Notes under the pieces: model-generated | Told to the model about the DNA's origin: nothing | What the model saw: only the letters and a program-made list of their open reading frames with translations | The model's database searches: none | DNA from: Arion vulgaris | Lineage: Eukaryota > Mollusca > Gastropoda > Stylommatophora > Arionidae | Length of the DNA: 64,000 bases | Reading direction: 5' to 3' | NCBI GenBank assembly: GCA_020796225.1 | Contig: CM036754.1 | Span: forward strand, 42,073,779-42,137,778 | Position numbers and translations under genes: made by a program | In this document: in pieces, positions 33,151-45,100 of the stretch | How the letters are laid out: every line of letters starts with the position of its first letter | Numbering within the stretch: the first letter of the stretch is position 1

Positions 33151-33900
33151 TCTGATCCTTTTCTTCTTCTCTGCATTCGGTTTTGTATGCTCGTCTAAAC
33201 CATGAGATGGGTTGCCTCTATGAAACCACATGTCAGTTGGAGTTCCTTGAGAGTTTCCCATAGGTTGCTCTGTAAGCTTTGTTCATGAGGCCATGTTTCA
33301 TTTCGTTGGTGTATGTATGATGGACATGACTGCAGGATGTGCTCTGGAGTCTGTGTTTCTGTCTGGCATGCACACTGTGCTGACTTTCAGTTTCAGTTTG
33401 GAATATCTTCATTGCACTCCGGACATGTCCATAGGTGCTCTGATCTCCTTTGCAATATCTCCAACAGCGTCCAGCGACTGACCGTACCAGTCCTATTTTG
33501 ATTGATGAGCCTACTCGTATACCTGTTGTACCGTTTTTTCTTGCCACGCCAATCTTCAAACCCAGTTCTCGCAATCTAGTAGTTGACGTGGATTGGTTTA
33601 GATGGTCTTCTCCGCGGCCACGCTCTATGAGGGCGTTCACGATGTCAGCTCTGTCCATTGGCTGGCCCTCTGATATAGCGACAGAGCTAGCCAGCCTGTC
33701 TGCTCTCTCATTGCCAACGACACCCATGTGCCCCAGAACAAAGACAAGTGTAATTCTGCAAATTGTTGACGCCTGCAGTGATTCAGTCCATTGCCTGCAC
33801 AACCGCCTCTACCTGGATCATACTCAATGAGTCAGAATGCCATAGTGTAGTTTTCTGACTTGCCAAAGTAGTGCATTGTCACCAGTACTCCATTGTCATG
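33150..33900 (-). mobile_element. RNase H fragment of a LINE (plus short LINE piece)
   Basis: ORF 33802-33233 reads WTESLQASTICRITLVFVLG, HMGVVGNERADRLASSVAIS and EGQPMDRADIVNALIERG. The final catalytic Asp (NERADRLA) is kept; the N-terminal catalytic residues lie in decayed sequence upstream. Confidence 0.85.
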
Positions 33901-34134
33901 CTGTTTGTGTCATACTGAATGCACACTGGCTTCCTTGACCACTTGCCACATGAGTTTGCAGAAGACCATGCAGACTTTTATGGCACGAACCACCGATCCA
34001 TTCGTGTTAAATCACAGTCGTCCATTGCAGCATGATGATGGCTTGAGTCGCATTTCAACGGCTGATTTCTCTCAACTTTATCAAATTTAATGATGGTGAA
34101 AGTGTCCAGTATATTGGAGGCATCGTATCATTCT

Positions 34135-34280
34135 TTCCATTAGTTAATATTTTTGAGCGCATACAGCTGAGCAGTATTGTTTGTTGATAAAGTCCCTTTG
34201 GTGAACATTGCTGTGTATTGTCATTGTTTTTTTGTGTAAAACTACAGTACTTTGTTATTACGTGTTTCGCCATAAACATA
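34135..34280 (+). repeat. F repeat fragment
   Basis: TTGCTGTGTATTGTCATTG, CTACAGTACTTTG and ACGTGTTTCGCC in family order. Confidence 0.65.
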
Positions 34281-34299
34281 AATACAGAGCTGCTAAAAT

Positions 34300-35140
34300 C
34301 AAGTGTAAGATTTTCAGAGATTAGAAATGATGTAAGCATGGCTCCATCTAATAAAATACCGGACCGAGACAATATCCCTGCGGACCTATTTAATCAAAAC
34401 AACTAAGAGGTCGAAATAAGCTGGCTACACCGACTATTTAACCAAGTCTGGAACACACAAGAGATACCAGAAGATTGGAGGAATACAACAATAGTTTTCA
34501 TCTGGAAAAAGAAAGGTAGCAAATAAGACACGGAATATAGAGGAACACAGGAAAACAATTATGTCAAATACTCTAAAAACGACTGCGTCATGCCATCGAG
34601 CCACCGCTTAATGACTCACAAATGGGATTCCGGAAGAACCGAAGCTGTACCGACGCACTATCTGCCCTCACACATATTAGTAGAAAGGATTTGGCTGAAA
34701 TCGGATGCACATGTCCTAAACGTGTAGAAGTCTATGCGTTTAGGGGCGTACCAAACCAATGTGCAACGTACACAACGTTCTTGGCAAAGATCAAACATAT
34801 CACAAAGAGTGATTAAAATTGGTCGCAAAGAAGAATAAGAAGTAGAAAGGACTGTCCAATCCGATAAACACCTTCACGTGAATCAGGTAAAAGCATTCGA
34901 CCGCGTGGATAGGAACAAGTTGTGGAAAGTATTGTCAACCTATGGAGCTAATGACCACCTAATTAATCTATACAAGAGCCTCTAATAAACAGCCAGTGCA
35001 CAGTTAGAACAAATACAGGTCTATCACAAAAGATCCACGTTGGGTCAGAAGTAATATAAAGATGCGTACTATCACCGTTGTTGTTCATCTCATACATCGA
35101 TCAAATCTGTCAAATAGTTAACGATATAGAGGACGACTGC
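34300..35140 (+). mobile_element. LINE RT N-terminal fragment, split by GAA-SINE D
   Basis: NKIPDRDNIPADLFNQNN, then WLHRLFNQVWNTQEIPEDWR (fingers), then after the SINE VKAFDRVDRNKLWKVLSTYG (palm A motif region). Confidence 0.78.
34690..34840 (+). mobile_element. GAA-SINE type D, 5'-truncated, 11-bp TSD
   Basis: It begins inside the body at TTTGGCTGAAATCGG and runs to the GAA tail. AGTAGAAAGGA lies at 34679-34689 and 34841-34851. Truncation at the 5' end with a perfect TSD is the signature of LINE-type reverse transcription. Confidence 0.9.
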
Positions 35141-35144
35141 AATA

Positions 35145-35290
35145 AAACTATGTAACAATGGCAAAACACGTAAAAACAAAGTACTATAGTTTTACAAAAT
35201 ACAAAAACAACAATACACAGCAACGTTTCGACCAAAGGGCCTTTATCAAGCAAAGGATAAAATAGTTAACACAAGTTAAGGAAACAAACT
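35145..35290 (-). repeat. F repeat fragment
   Basis: Reverse strand: CTTGATAAAGGCCCTTTGG then TCGAAACGTTGCTGTGTATT. Confidence 0.75.
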
Positions 35291-35344
35291 TAGGGAACTT
35301 TAAAACTAATTTATTGTTGCCAACGATCAGGAAATCATAACAAT

Positions 35345-35930
35345 TCCCTAGAGAGGAAAACAACAACAATATCTCCATCGACAAACATCAATTAAAGATA
35401 GTCAAAGACGTTACATACATGTTGAGAATTTTTTTCAGTAAATGGAAGAATATCTAACGAAATCCAACAAAGATTCAATACATCAAATTAAATCGTAGGA
35501 CAAATGACACAAATTTTGATATGCAAACATGTCACCATGAACAATAAAAGATCGTTCATTGTACAACACAATCTTTCTCTTAATATTATGCTTTCATTGC
35601 CATACCTAGACGATGGCATCAAAGGATAGACGAAAACTAGTAACGACAAAGATGCTGCCTATGCAAAATGCTGGGAATATCAAGAACAGACTGATTTAGA
35701 AATGAAGAGAACGGGGAAAAAGTGGGATCAACGTCAGTACTGAACTTCATCAAGAAATAAATTAAATTGTCAAAACAAAGCAAAATGCCGTCCACGCAAA
35801 AGGTGGACCTTAGGAATAACAGAAGCAGTGAAAGGTACTATTTCTGAAGCACACACAAAAGCCCGCTCTAGAAATATCTTCTTATCTTAACGCTGCAGTA
35901 CAAAATATAATTAGAGAAAAGAAAAGTTAT
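35345..35930 (+). mobile_element. LINE 3' fragment (CQTWTL family), heavily decayed
   Basis: ATATCTCCATCGACAAACAT start and GTCCACGCAAAAGGTGGACC near the end match 22325-22895. Confidence 0.65.
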
Positions 35931-35934
35931 CCTC

Positions 35935-36100
35935 AAGGTCACTGAATATGAGAACACGAGAGTAGTATGAGAATGTGGACTCACTAACCACTGAATATGA
36001 GAACACGAGAGTGGGTTTCAAAGTGAGATGTTGGGGGCTCATTAACCACTGAATATGAGAACACGAGAGTAGTATGAGATGTGGCTCACTAAATTCCATC
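35935..36100 (+). repeat. Tandem repeat, three units
   Basis: CACTGAATATGAGAACACGA plus GAGT recurs at about 35940, 35990 and 36047. Confidence 0.85.
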
Positions 36101-36119
36101 TCATAATTATTAGTAGTTA

Positions 36120-36520
36120 TGACATCATCATCCTCATCAAATAGCGTGTCCTGGGCAGAATTGTGCCACTCTAAAAGCCCTTCGGAAGTTCCCCTTCTCT
36201 CTCTCTCTCTCGCGTAGGTCAGGTCTATGCATCCGTTGTGCTCAAATCATCAGTTACATTCTGACTCCATCTTTCCGTGGCCTTTCTCTTTGCTGGGATG
36301 CCCCTTCCACAATGGTCTTCTCTAACCCTTCGTATCTCTTTATATGTCCACAATATTTCAATTTGCTCATTGTCATTTGTAGAATCAGCCATTTTTCTTC
36401 AATTTTGAGTTATTTCTGGATATATCTTGTTCTCCTCTCTGTCCATGATATAACCTACTGAGGACTCTTCTGTAACATGCATTCAAATGTACACAATTAT
36501 GATATCAATTGTTTCTGTCT
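36120..36520 (-). mobile_element. LINE 3'-end fragment
   Basis: Same general layout as 28745-29160 (TCATCATCCTCATCAAATAG; TATGTCCACAATATTTCAAT). Confidence 0.55.
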
Positions 36521-36529
36521 TTCCTCAGG

Positions 36530-37025
36530 TGGATGATGGAATTGGTTGTCCACTCTTGCCGTTAAGCGTAGGGTGGGAGCTTTAATTTTCGTTCCAGTGC
36601 CAGATGAGTCGCCCTTGTGTTATATATGTGTGTATTTAGTGTGGTTTTGATAATCTTTTTCTTGGTATTCCCCTTGGCTCTAGTAACCGATCTCTTTTTA
36701 TTGTATGTTATTATTCGTGGATGGTTGTATTCCATTCTCATGTCCAAACCACTGCATTTGTTGTCTTTCAACGTATTCGGTGCATGAAGTTATGCACACT
36801 CTGCTTCTTTCTTATGTCCTCATCTCGTAGTCTATCTTTCCTGGTCACCCCATTGACTTCCTCAATCATTCCACGCGTAATGAGTTTTCTGTAGTGTGTT
36901 GCTGTCAGAGACCAAGTTTGGCACTGGTAACAGAGTGTTATAAGTGTTGTAAAATATTGTATTTTCACTTCCATCTTGATCTTTGGGTGTTGTAGTAATA
37001 GTGCCAGCTGGTAAGTCACCGCATT
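36530..37025 (-). mobile_element. LINE ORF2 3' fragment
   Basis: Minus strand: TLCYQCQTWSLTATHYRKLI and GVTRKDRLRDEDIRKK; related to 51930-52610. Confidence 0.68.
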
Positions 37026-37029
37026 TGCT

Positions 37030-37735
37030 TTTTGGCATCAATTGTTACGAATCCGAAAAATAATAATTCCTAGCTTCAATCATTATATCGTATTTGATGA
37101 TTTGTGAAATATAAATTTAGTATGATATTTTAGTCCTAATATTTTGTTGTAAAACAAATAAACTAAATGATAATGAGCTGTTTAAAACATTTGGATTTTT
37201 ACAAAGTAAATTTGAATTTCAAGTAAGATCACATTCGAAACTGCGTGATTGTATAGCTGAGTGAGCGAAATTTGAAATGTCAACTTGCGATTAGAAGGCG
37301 TCTAGAAAAAAAAAGATATTCAATGTGGTTTTGAACATACTATTTTCATAATTTATATTGCATAAATGTGCGTGCAGGTTCATCACGAATGTATCTTCTA
37401 ATATTCTTTGTTACGGAAGTTACATTCTCGAAGACCAAGGTGCATAAACACATTGATATTAGTTAGACTAAAATTCATATTATCATGTTCAAATCAATCA
37501 TGAAATGATGATGCATCAATCTGATGCAGATGTTCTGTTAGTGACAGTTAGTGTTATTACTTACTGGAGCAGTGCCTGCACTGTCATTTATAATAAATGC
37601 AACTAAAATATGTTCGATTATTATTCTCATCTGAATCAGAACGTTCACGTAATTAATTTGATGAATTGAATAGTTATTTGAATCAACTATTATTAAATCC
37701 GAAGCGAAGTACTAACTAACTAAAACTTATTTTGA
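37030..37735. other. AT-rich intergenic sequence, nothing recognised
   Basis: No supportable feature; it lies between the last LINE fragment and CENPF. Confidence 0.5.
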
Positions 37736-37745
37736 TTATGATATC

Positions 37746-38270
37746 TTCTTACTTCTGCGTTCTCATTAGATTGGGATTTCGGATTCTCTAATAAAAAGGC
37801 AGCCTCAGATTATCAACCACGCCATAAAGTTTGTCTTGGACGCTAGTGTAAGTGGGCCACCTCTTTCTTCTCAAGTCTGCAAACTGGGGACAGTTCTGTG
37901 GGATATAATTCCTTTGATTTCTGCTTCCCCGTTTGTGCCGACCTCTTCCAGCAGTAAGTTTTGGCCACCCTCGTGATGGTAGGTCTGACATTCTTCCTGC
38001 ATGGCTAAATCTCAGAGACAGAATGGCGACCGTAGAATCAGTTATCCCATTCCTCATTGTGAGGGTTGTTGCACCATGTTATCGCCTTACGAACTGGTGC
38101 ATCCGTTTTCTGCAAGCATTAATTTGTTTCGGGTTAGCATTCTCTAGCGGACATATGCTATACATTCATTTCAGACAAACCTCCATAGTCGCCTCTTACG
38201 ACATGCATGACAGGTAACAGTGGTTTTCTTTACACCCAAAATCTGGGCCCTGGTAACCACTTGGGCGAAC
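37746..38270 (-). mobile_element. SINE-LINE chimera, copy 2, with perfect 10-bp TSD
   Basis: 525 bp with the same layout as 2673-3183: head at 38270-38170 (CATGTCGTAAGAGGCGACTA), then SRNQRNYIPQNCPQFADLRR and KRWPTYTSVQDKLYGVVDNL, a LINE ORF2 end, then a short GAA-like tail. TTATGATATC lies at 37736-37745 and 38271-38280. Confidence 0.87.
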
Positions 38271-38279
38271 TTATGATAT

Positions 38280-39023
38280 CCATAAACGAATTAAATGATT
38301 AAATCAAATGACGTAAAATGGTGGCATTGGTGAGATTGATCTGTGTATAATTGATAAATGGTTGGAATATTTATATAATAGGACTGCAGTTGAGTATGAG
38401 AAGGGTGTGTCATTTTACACTCTAAAAATCATGTCGCACCAGAAAAGTTGAGCAAGAAATTGAATCTATAAATATATCTTGATGAACCTGGTTCATACTA
38501 CTTACGAGAATTTTGTTGCGGAACTTGCATATCATACAAATGACAATAGCACTTTTTCAGGATGATTAGTTGGTAAAGTGACCAGACATAGCGGCTGTTC
38601 ATACAAGTATTACAAGTCAGATTTTAGTCAGTATAGTTATAGTATGAATATTTCATTTGATTAAGGGTTGACATGGATTGTCATTTTCTGAGTATTTTTC
38701 TCTCTGTCGTTTGGTATCTGTATTTCCCTAGAGTTACACATACAAATGTAGCATTTGTTGTGCTATTATTTGTTTGTTTCGTGCGTTCTTCTCAACCATT
38801 TTGATCATTCTCATTGTGATATATAAACAGTCTTTGCCAAGTACGAGTAGAATGTTGCGCCTCCATTAGGCCCCCTACTAATATAGGACAAGCGCATCCA
38901 AACCCAAAGTTTTTGGCCTAGTTGCGCTATTATGTATTTAATTTAATGTTCCAGTTTTATTGTCACCCTAACAACTGAGTATCAGTATTTGTCCACACTT
39001 TATTATGCTCTTTTATATTCCAG
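38280..39023. other. Region upstream of CENPF, no clear promoter
   Basis: AT-rich. A decayed GAA-SINE D-like piece may lie at 38800-38930. Because 39024 is preceded by a splice acceptor, the true transcription start is further upstream. Confidence 0.4.
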
Positions 39024-39194
39024 GAAATTTAGTGAGCAACACATACAAACTGTTAAATGAGTTGGGCGGCAGAAGAATGGAAAGATGGCCTGCCACAAAA
39101 GGCACTTGCGAGAATAAACCAAATAGAGGCTCAACTTGAGCGACTTAAGAAGGAGCGAGACCAAAAACAATTTCAGTTGGAGAGCTTAGAGCAG
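39024..39194 (+). CDS. CENPF: CENPF exon with start codon (coding from 39057)
   Basis: Acceptor ATATTCCAG precedes 39024, so a 5' UTR exon lies upstream. An in-frame TAA (39054-39056) sits directly before the ATG at 39057, which fixes the start. It encodes 46 residues beginning MSWAAEEWKDGLPQKALARI. Donor GTATTT follows 39194. This block is the hallmark N-terminus of CENP-F proteins. Confidence 0.93.
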
Positions 39195-42100
39195 GTATTT
39201 TATACATGCTATTTTTCTTAGTTGATTCAACAGTATTTGTGTTTGTTTTTTTCAACCAAGTTAACCACTGTTTGTGATCTGTGTGGTTTGTGCTGAGAAC
39301 ATGAGTACATTGCACCCACTTTAGTTACCTATGGCATGTAGGACAGGCACATCAAAAATCAAAATTTCAAAGTATATGCATATTATCCAATAGGACATGT
39401 GTAACTAAAATTTGACAAACAGGAAAGTCCCACTTTAAAGTATCGCATCTGGAGTTATACTGTAGCATGGTATCAGATTTGATTGGTGATAGGGAGACCT
39501 TCAGAGCTGACTCATGCCTTTCAACCAAATAAAATATAGTAGTGTCTGCATGGACATGGGTCAACACTTACACAGCAATGATGAGACGGACATAAAGATT
39601 TGTTAAAAAGAGGACCAAACTTCCACAACCTTATATCCACTTAATCCCTTCACCCTCCTGAGCTGATATACTGTCTTGCTGTGTTTTTTTAAGATGACGC
39701 AAAACTAATTCAGTAGTCTTCTTCGCCCCTAGAGAGGCATAAGTCCGCAACCAAGGCCTTCCAACTATCTACAACTAAGTAGGAAACAGGACCATCAGAC
39801 AAATGATCCATATTACCAGTTCAACAGAAAAGAGCAATTCTTAATATTCAGACTTCATACAGGCCACAACAGACTTACCATATCTTCAACTAGCTAAAGA
39901 TTGGTACCTCTGATGAATGTGAAGATGCGCAGTGTCTGAGGAGCAACGAAGGTATTGTGGCCATCACCAGTTCCATTGCATGCCAAGCTCTTTGAGATCT
40001 CTATATCCTGAGGCAGACCACTGCTGTTTGTCAACAGATTCTAGTTGATATCTGAGAGTTAATGAATCTTTGTTGTTCAAACAGTATTCATTCTCCTGTA
40101 ATTTGACCAAATATTGTATCGTAGTGTCTGCATATGTTTGTTCCCTGTAATGTTAGACTTTGGAAGATATAAGCCTGTGTGTAGCGGGGCCTGCAGTGGC
40201 AGTAAAGAATAATAACACTGTGCATAATAACATGGCATGTCGTAAGAGGTGACTGAGGTAGGGGCATAGGGAAGCTGCCCTGGTAAATAAAAAGCGTCAC
40301 AGAAATCAGATGTGCTGGCCTACGTGTAGGCACATAACTGGCACAACATAGAATTGCTCTTAGACTCAGATCACATACAGATCACAAAGAGTGGTTTAAC
40401 AAGTGAGCAATGTGGAGTGTTCCAAGAAGAAGGAAGATATAATACTGTCCTTCTTGCGGTCGCCGCTATGAATTCAGGCATAGTCAGGGCACCTGGTATG
40501 GCGCTTCTGATTAATTTTTGCATAAAGGCTGCTCTCCTTATTACTAGTGTTCCTCCACCATACATGCATGTCTTCTCTAACTTCAGAGGTAGTAATACCG
40601 TCCTGATATCACCAAGAGCTGGACACTTAAAAAGTTGGGCTGGACAGTACCAGCAAGATGTTTATATAAATACATTTTGCGATATAAATACTGACACGAG
40701 GAAGGCTTATGTGCAAGACCGAATGACTTGGCGTGCATTACTTTGCCATGCTGCAGTAATTTGTGAGGCATCCAGCTCCCTTCAATGCTATATACAACAT
40801 AAACAATACATAGCATTGGGCCAAAGGGTCAGAGATCAACATTCCATGCTGGATCGTTGAAGAAGAAAGCATTGTTAATCACTTTTTTCCTTGAGAAAAT
40901 GTGTTTATTTTCAATTTTCAAATGTTATAAAGTATACTTTTTTTGGTTTCTTTTGTGCTCATAGAAGCTCGAAGTTCAGAAGCGTAAAGGAGGGGATGAA
41001 AAGTCAGAGTTAGCTGTCCTAAAGCGAGAAAACCAATCTCTTACAGAAACATGCCAAAACTTGGAGAGAGAAAAAGAAAAATTGGTTGGAGATCTTTTGT
41101 TGAAAGAGAATCAAGTCAATAGCTTAGAGCTGAAAGTTGCAGAACTTAATAGTCAGCAAGAATTTGAGAAGGTATCATTATTCCTTCCTTCCTTTCGTTC
41201 GCTTGAAATATGTCTATATATTCAATGTTGTCTCTTGTATGAACTTCACTGTCTTTTGTAGCTCACACAGAGGTCCGTGTAGTTTTATGTCGAGTGTTGT
41301 TTCGTTAGGCCAGTGAGTTTGCCTCAGTGTATCATATTCGGGGCAGTCTTGAAGTATGTGCTCTGCAGTCTGGTTTGCCTGTACACATGGCTGAATTGCC
41401 AATCTTGAATTTTGTATACATGTGGCTGCGGAGCCGATTGTGTCCTGTTCTAAGGCGAAGAATAACAACTTGTTCCAATCTGCTCACATTATAGTAATCG
41501 TCTTGTGTTGGTATTTGTGGCTTTCTCATTGATTTAATCATCCTTTTCTTTTGGTGGTAGGTAACTGGCACATCCGGCTGCTCTCCTGCAGCACCTTCCT
41601 TGGCCAATCAGTCTGCTGTTTCATTTCCTGGTATTCCACAGTGAGAGGTATCCACTGCAAGACGACCCTGCGATGCTTGGACAATTTAGACAGTAGGGTC
41701 TGTAGATCTGGCAATTTTCTGGACTGAAGTGCTTGGAGTGCTGATTTTGCATCAGTCAAAAATACAACAGGTTGAGGATCGGGTCTGGTATTCAACAGTT
41801 TTTCAGTTGTGACAGAATTTCCCGTTGGTACTTTAATCGCATCTCTAGCGTTGTTTGGGTATTATATGTACACTCCTGCTCCTCCATTCTTCACTGCATT
41901 TTCTGCTGACCCATCCGTGTATACCCGGACCCAGAGGTCATGTGGGTATTCTTCATCAAGTAAACTGAGAGTGACTGTCTTGCGTTGTATGCTGTTCTGC
42001 TCATCCTTGTCGAATATTCCTTTCACTTCTGTCTGGATACATACTTCTGGTTCAGTCTCCTCTCTCCAAGGGTTTGCTCTGGCACAGACTTTAGGGGAAT

Positions 42101-45100
42101 GCCAACTTTTGGTAGGTCTGAGGTTTGCCTATTCAGTCTTTTGGCCTGGTGAATAAAGCTGCTTCTTTTCAGCCGCCCCAATGCTAGATTTTGGAATCTG
42201 TTTTCCATTGGGTAGCTTGGCATACTCAGAAACTTTTCTGCCTGCGTCATCACTTTTGTGTCTCTGCGTTCTCTCAGTGCTTGTATTCCCCCATTCTTTC
42301 CATCTCCACTATTGGTGTTGTTTTCATTGCTCCTGTGATGACACGAAGCGCCTGGTTTTGCACCTGATCCAGTTCTCCTAATGTGGTGTTTGATGCTGGA
42401 CACCATGCAGCTGACCCATATTCCAGGTGTGGTCGTATGCCCTGCTGATAAATATTTTTAAGTATTTTTTGACTGGCGCTCCATGTGGTTCACTTAACTT
42501 TCTCAGGATGGCTAACTTCCTCCTGGCCTTTGCTGCTGCTTTGTTGATGTGCTGCTTCCACGTCAGTCTATCGTCAAATGTAACTCCGAGGGTATCATTA
42601 TTTATTTTTGCTTATTGACCAGTCTAGTTTATGGACCATTTCTAATTTTCCCACATCGTTTTTAGTCACATATTTTAATTTTAAGGCCATTGTGGATTTA
42701 TTTTCTGATTGTAAATGTTATGTCTAGCTTATAAGAAGTCTGAATTTCTTGTCTTCTATTGTATCCTGTGCTTGATCAAGGCATTTTGATCAAAACGTTG
42801 CTGTATATTGTTTTTGTACTTGGTAAAACTACAGTACTTTGTTTTTACATGTTCCACCATTGTTACATACTTTTTTTTGCAGTATTCCCATACATCGATA
42901 TCAACCAGTCACACTTTTAACAAAAATTCACATTATTTTAACACGAATTAATAGATTTAGTTCATACTTACATGGAGGGCACAATGCGCACTGATTTTGT
43001 TGCCTGTCTTTCACAATAAAAAAATTAACTCAAAATTTTGTTTGGTTTATATGACAGTAAAATTATTTCTTCTTTGTTCGTTTACACGGATGTCATGACA
43101 ATACTGGGGACGTTTTTCATTCATCGCCTCTGACTGATTTGTGTGTGAAAGCTCATTGTCCTTATCTGCAGTGTCCCTCAACTATCAGGCAATCCTTACT
43201 CTGACTTCAGAGGTACTTGTATTTATATCCCCAAGTAAAGGATGAGGGTCTCCTGTAGTCCTATCATGCACACATCATTATTGTACAGGAATAAATTTTG
43301 ATTTAAGGAAGACTGCAGTAAAACTGTGTTATAATTTTACAAAGCACAAAAGCAAGATACAGAAACGTTTAAACCCAAAAGACTTTTTTCAAGCAAAGGA
43401 TACAAAAGAAGTGAAGAAATTCAGACTTGCTATACGGCAGACATAACATAATACAGTCAGACAATAAATCCCTAACTTCCCTAAACCAAATATATACTAC
43501 TTACTACATATCATTGGATTTCTGAGAAATGCTAGTTGTATTGTAGTATTATTCTTGTTATAGAAAGTAGTAGTACTATCATTCTTGTTTGTTACATTAC
43601 ATGTTCTCTTGTTTTATTTCTATAGAACAAAGATTCAACCAACAGTCGGCAAGAAGCAGGATCTGATGTACAGAGTCAGATCATCCAATCTCTGAAGCAA
43701 GAGATCACAGAATTGAATAGGCAGATTCAAGAAAGTGATACAGCTAATCTATCTACACATAAAGTTTCAGGTTAGAATTTGTGAAACAAAATAGTAAAAA
43801 ATATGGAAATATATGAGATCAAAGATGGTTTTCATAATTAGTTAGTATATTTGTTGTTGTGATTCCAGTAGAATTTGATCTCTAGTCATTCAGTACGATA
43901 GGCTTGCAGGTATGGCTGCTGTAACGCCCTTGTGTTGTCGGGGCCGGCAATAAGAGCAAAGAATAGTAACACTGGGACCTACAAGTCATGTCGTAGGAGG
44001 CAACTGAGAGGTAGGTGCCTAGGGAAGCTACCCTAGTAAATAAATGTGTACTAGAAATGGGAAGTGATTTCATACCCTAAAGTCTGAAAAGACTATGAAA
44101 TATTATATTCGTTGCCACAAAATATGTCAGCTGCTGACTGCCTTTCCTATCTATGACCAAAGATAAGAAGAGACTTCTTTATTTACTATTCTTGTCATGT
44201 GGACAATCATGTTAACCTTGTTTTCTATCTTCTCACATAAATGTGTAACCAGATGAGTCTGGCAGTTCAAAACTACTTCGGCATCCATCTGAGGCAGATG
44301 AGTTACGCAAAACTCAGCAGGAGTTGCTAACCCTTCGGTCTTTGGTAAGTGTAACAAGTCTATTAATGTTTTTGTGTGTATTAGAACAGCTATGTACACA
44401 CGTTTAACGATTTCACCTGTGTGTTGCCGGGTCCCACAAGGGGAGCAAAAACTAGTAACACTGACCTACAAGGCATGTCGTAAGAGGTGACTTAGGTAGG
44501 AGGCCTAGGGAAGTTACCCTAGTAAATAAAAGGTGTCACAGAAATGGGATAGACTGGCCTACTTGTATGCGCATAACTGGCACACCGTACAATCACTCTT
44601 TGACTCAGATCCCAAATAAATTACAAAGAGTGGTCAATATGGAGTTGTTCTTCAAGCGCTCCATATCGACCTTCCATTTGTCAACCACTCTGTGATCTGA
44701 TCCTAAGAGCGATTATGCGTTATGCGCATACAAGTAGGCCAACACATCCGATTTCTACGCTGCTTTTGATTTACTAGGGTAGCATCCCTAGGGCCTACAT
44801 CAGTCCAACCTCTTACGACATACATTGTAGGTTGCAGTGGTACTATTCTTTGCTTCCTTGCGGACCCGACACAGTTGTGGAGCGTTCAAAGTAGAAGAAT
44901 TTTAATGTATGAAAGTGTTTTCTTCTGCATTTGCTTTGGAGTGCTTATTCCTCTCTGCTCCTTATGGAGTATAGGGCCTTAACAGTTGTCCTCCAATTTT
45001 CCCGTTCTCTGGTCATTTTTTTCTGGTTTCACAGGATAACCCAACATCCTTCAGTTTCTCAAGAAGACTTTATCTCCAGTTCTGTTTAGTTTTACCTCTT

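Noticed and set aside
40354..40860. 168-codon + strand ORF as a host gene
   Set aside because: It starts inside a GAA-SINE and crosses its TSD, in a CENPF intron; no recognisable domain.
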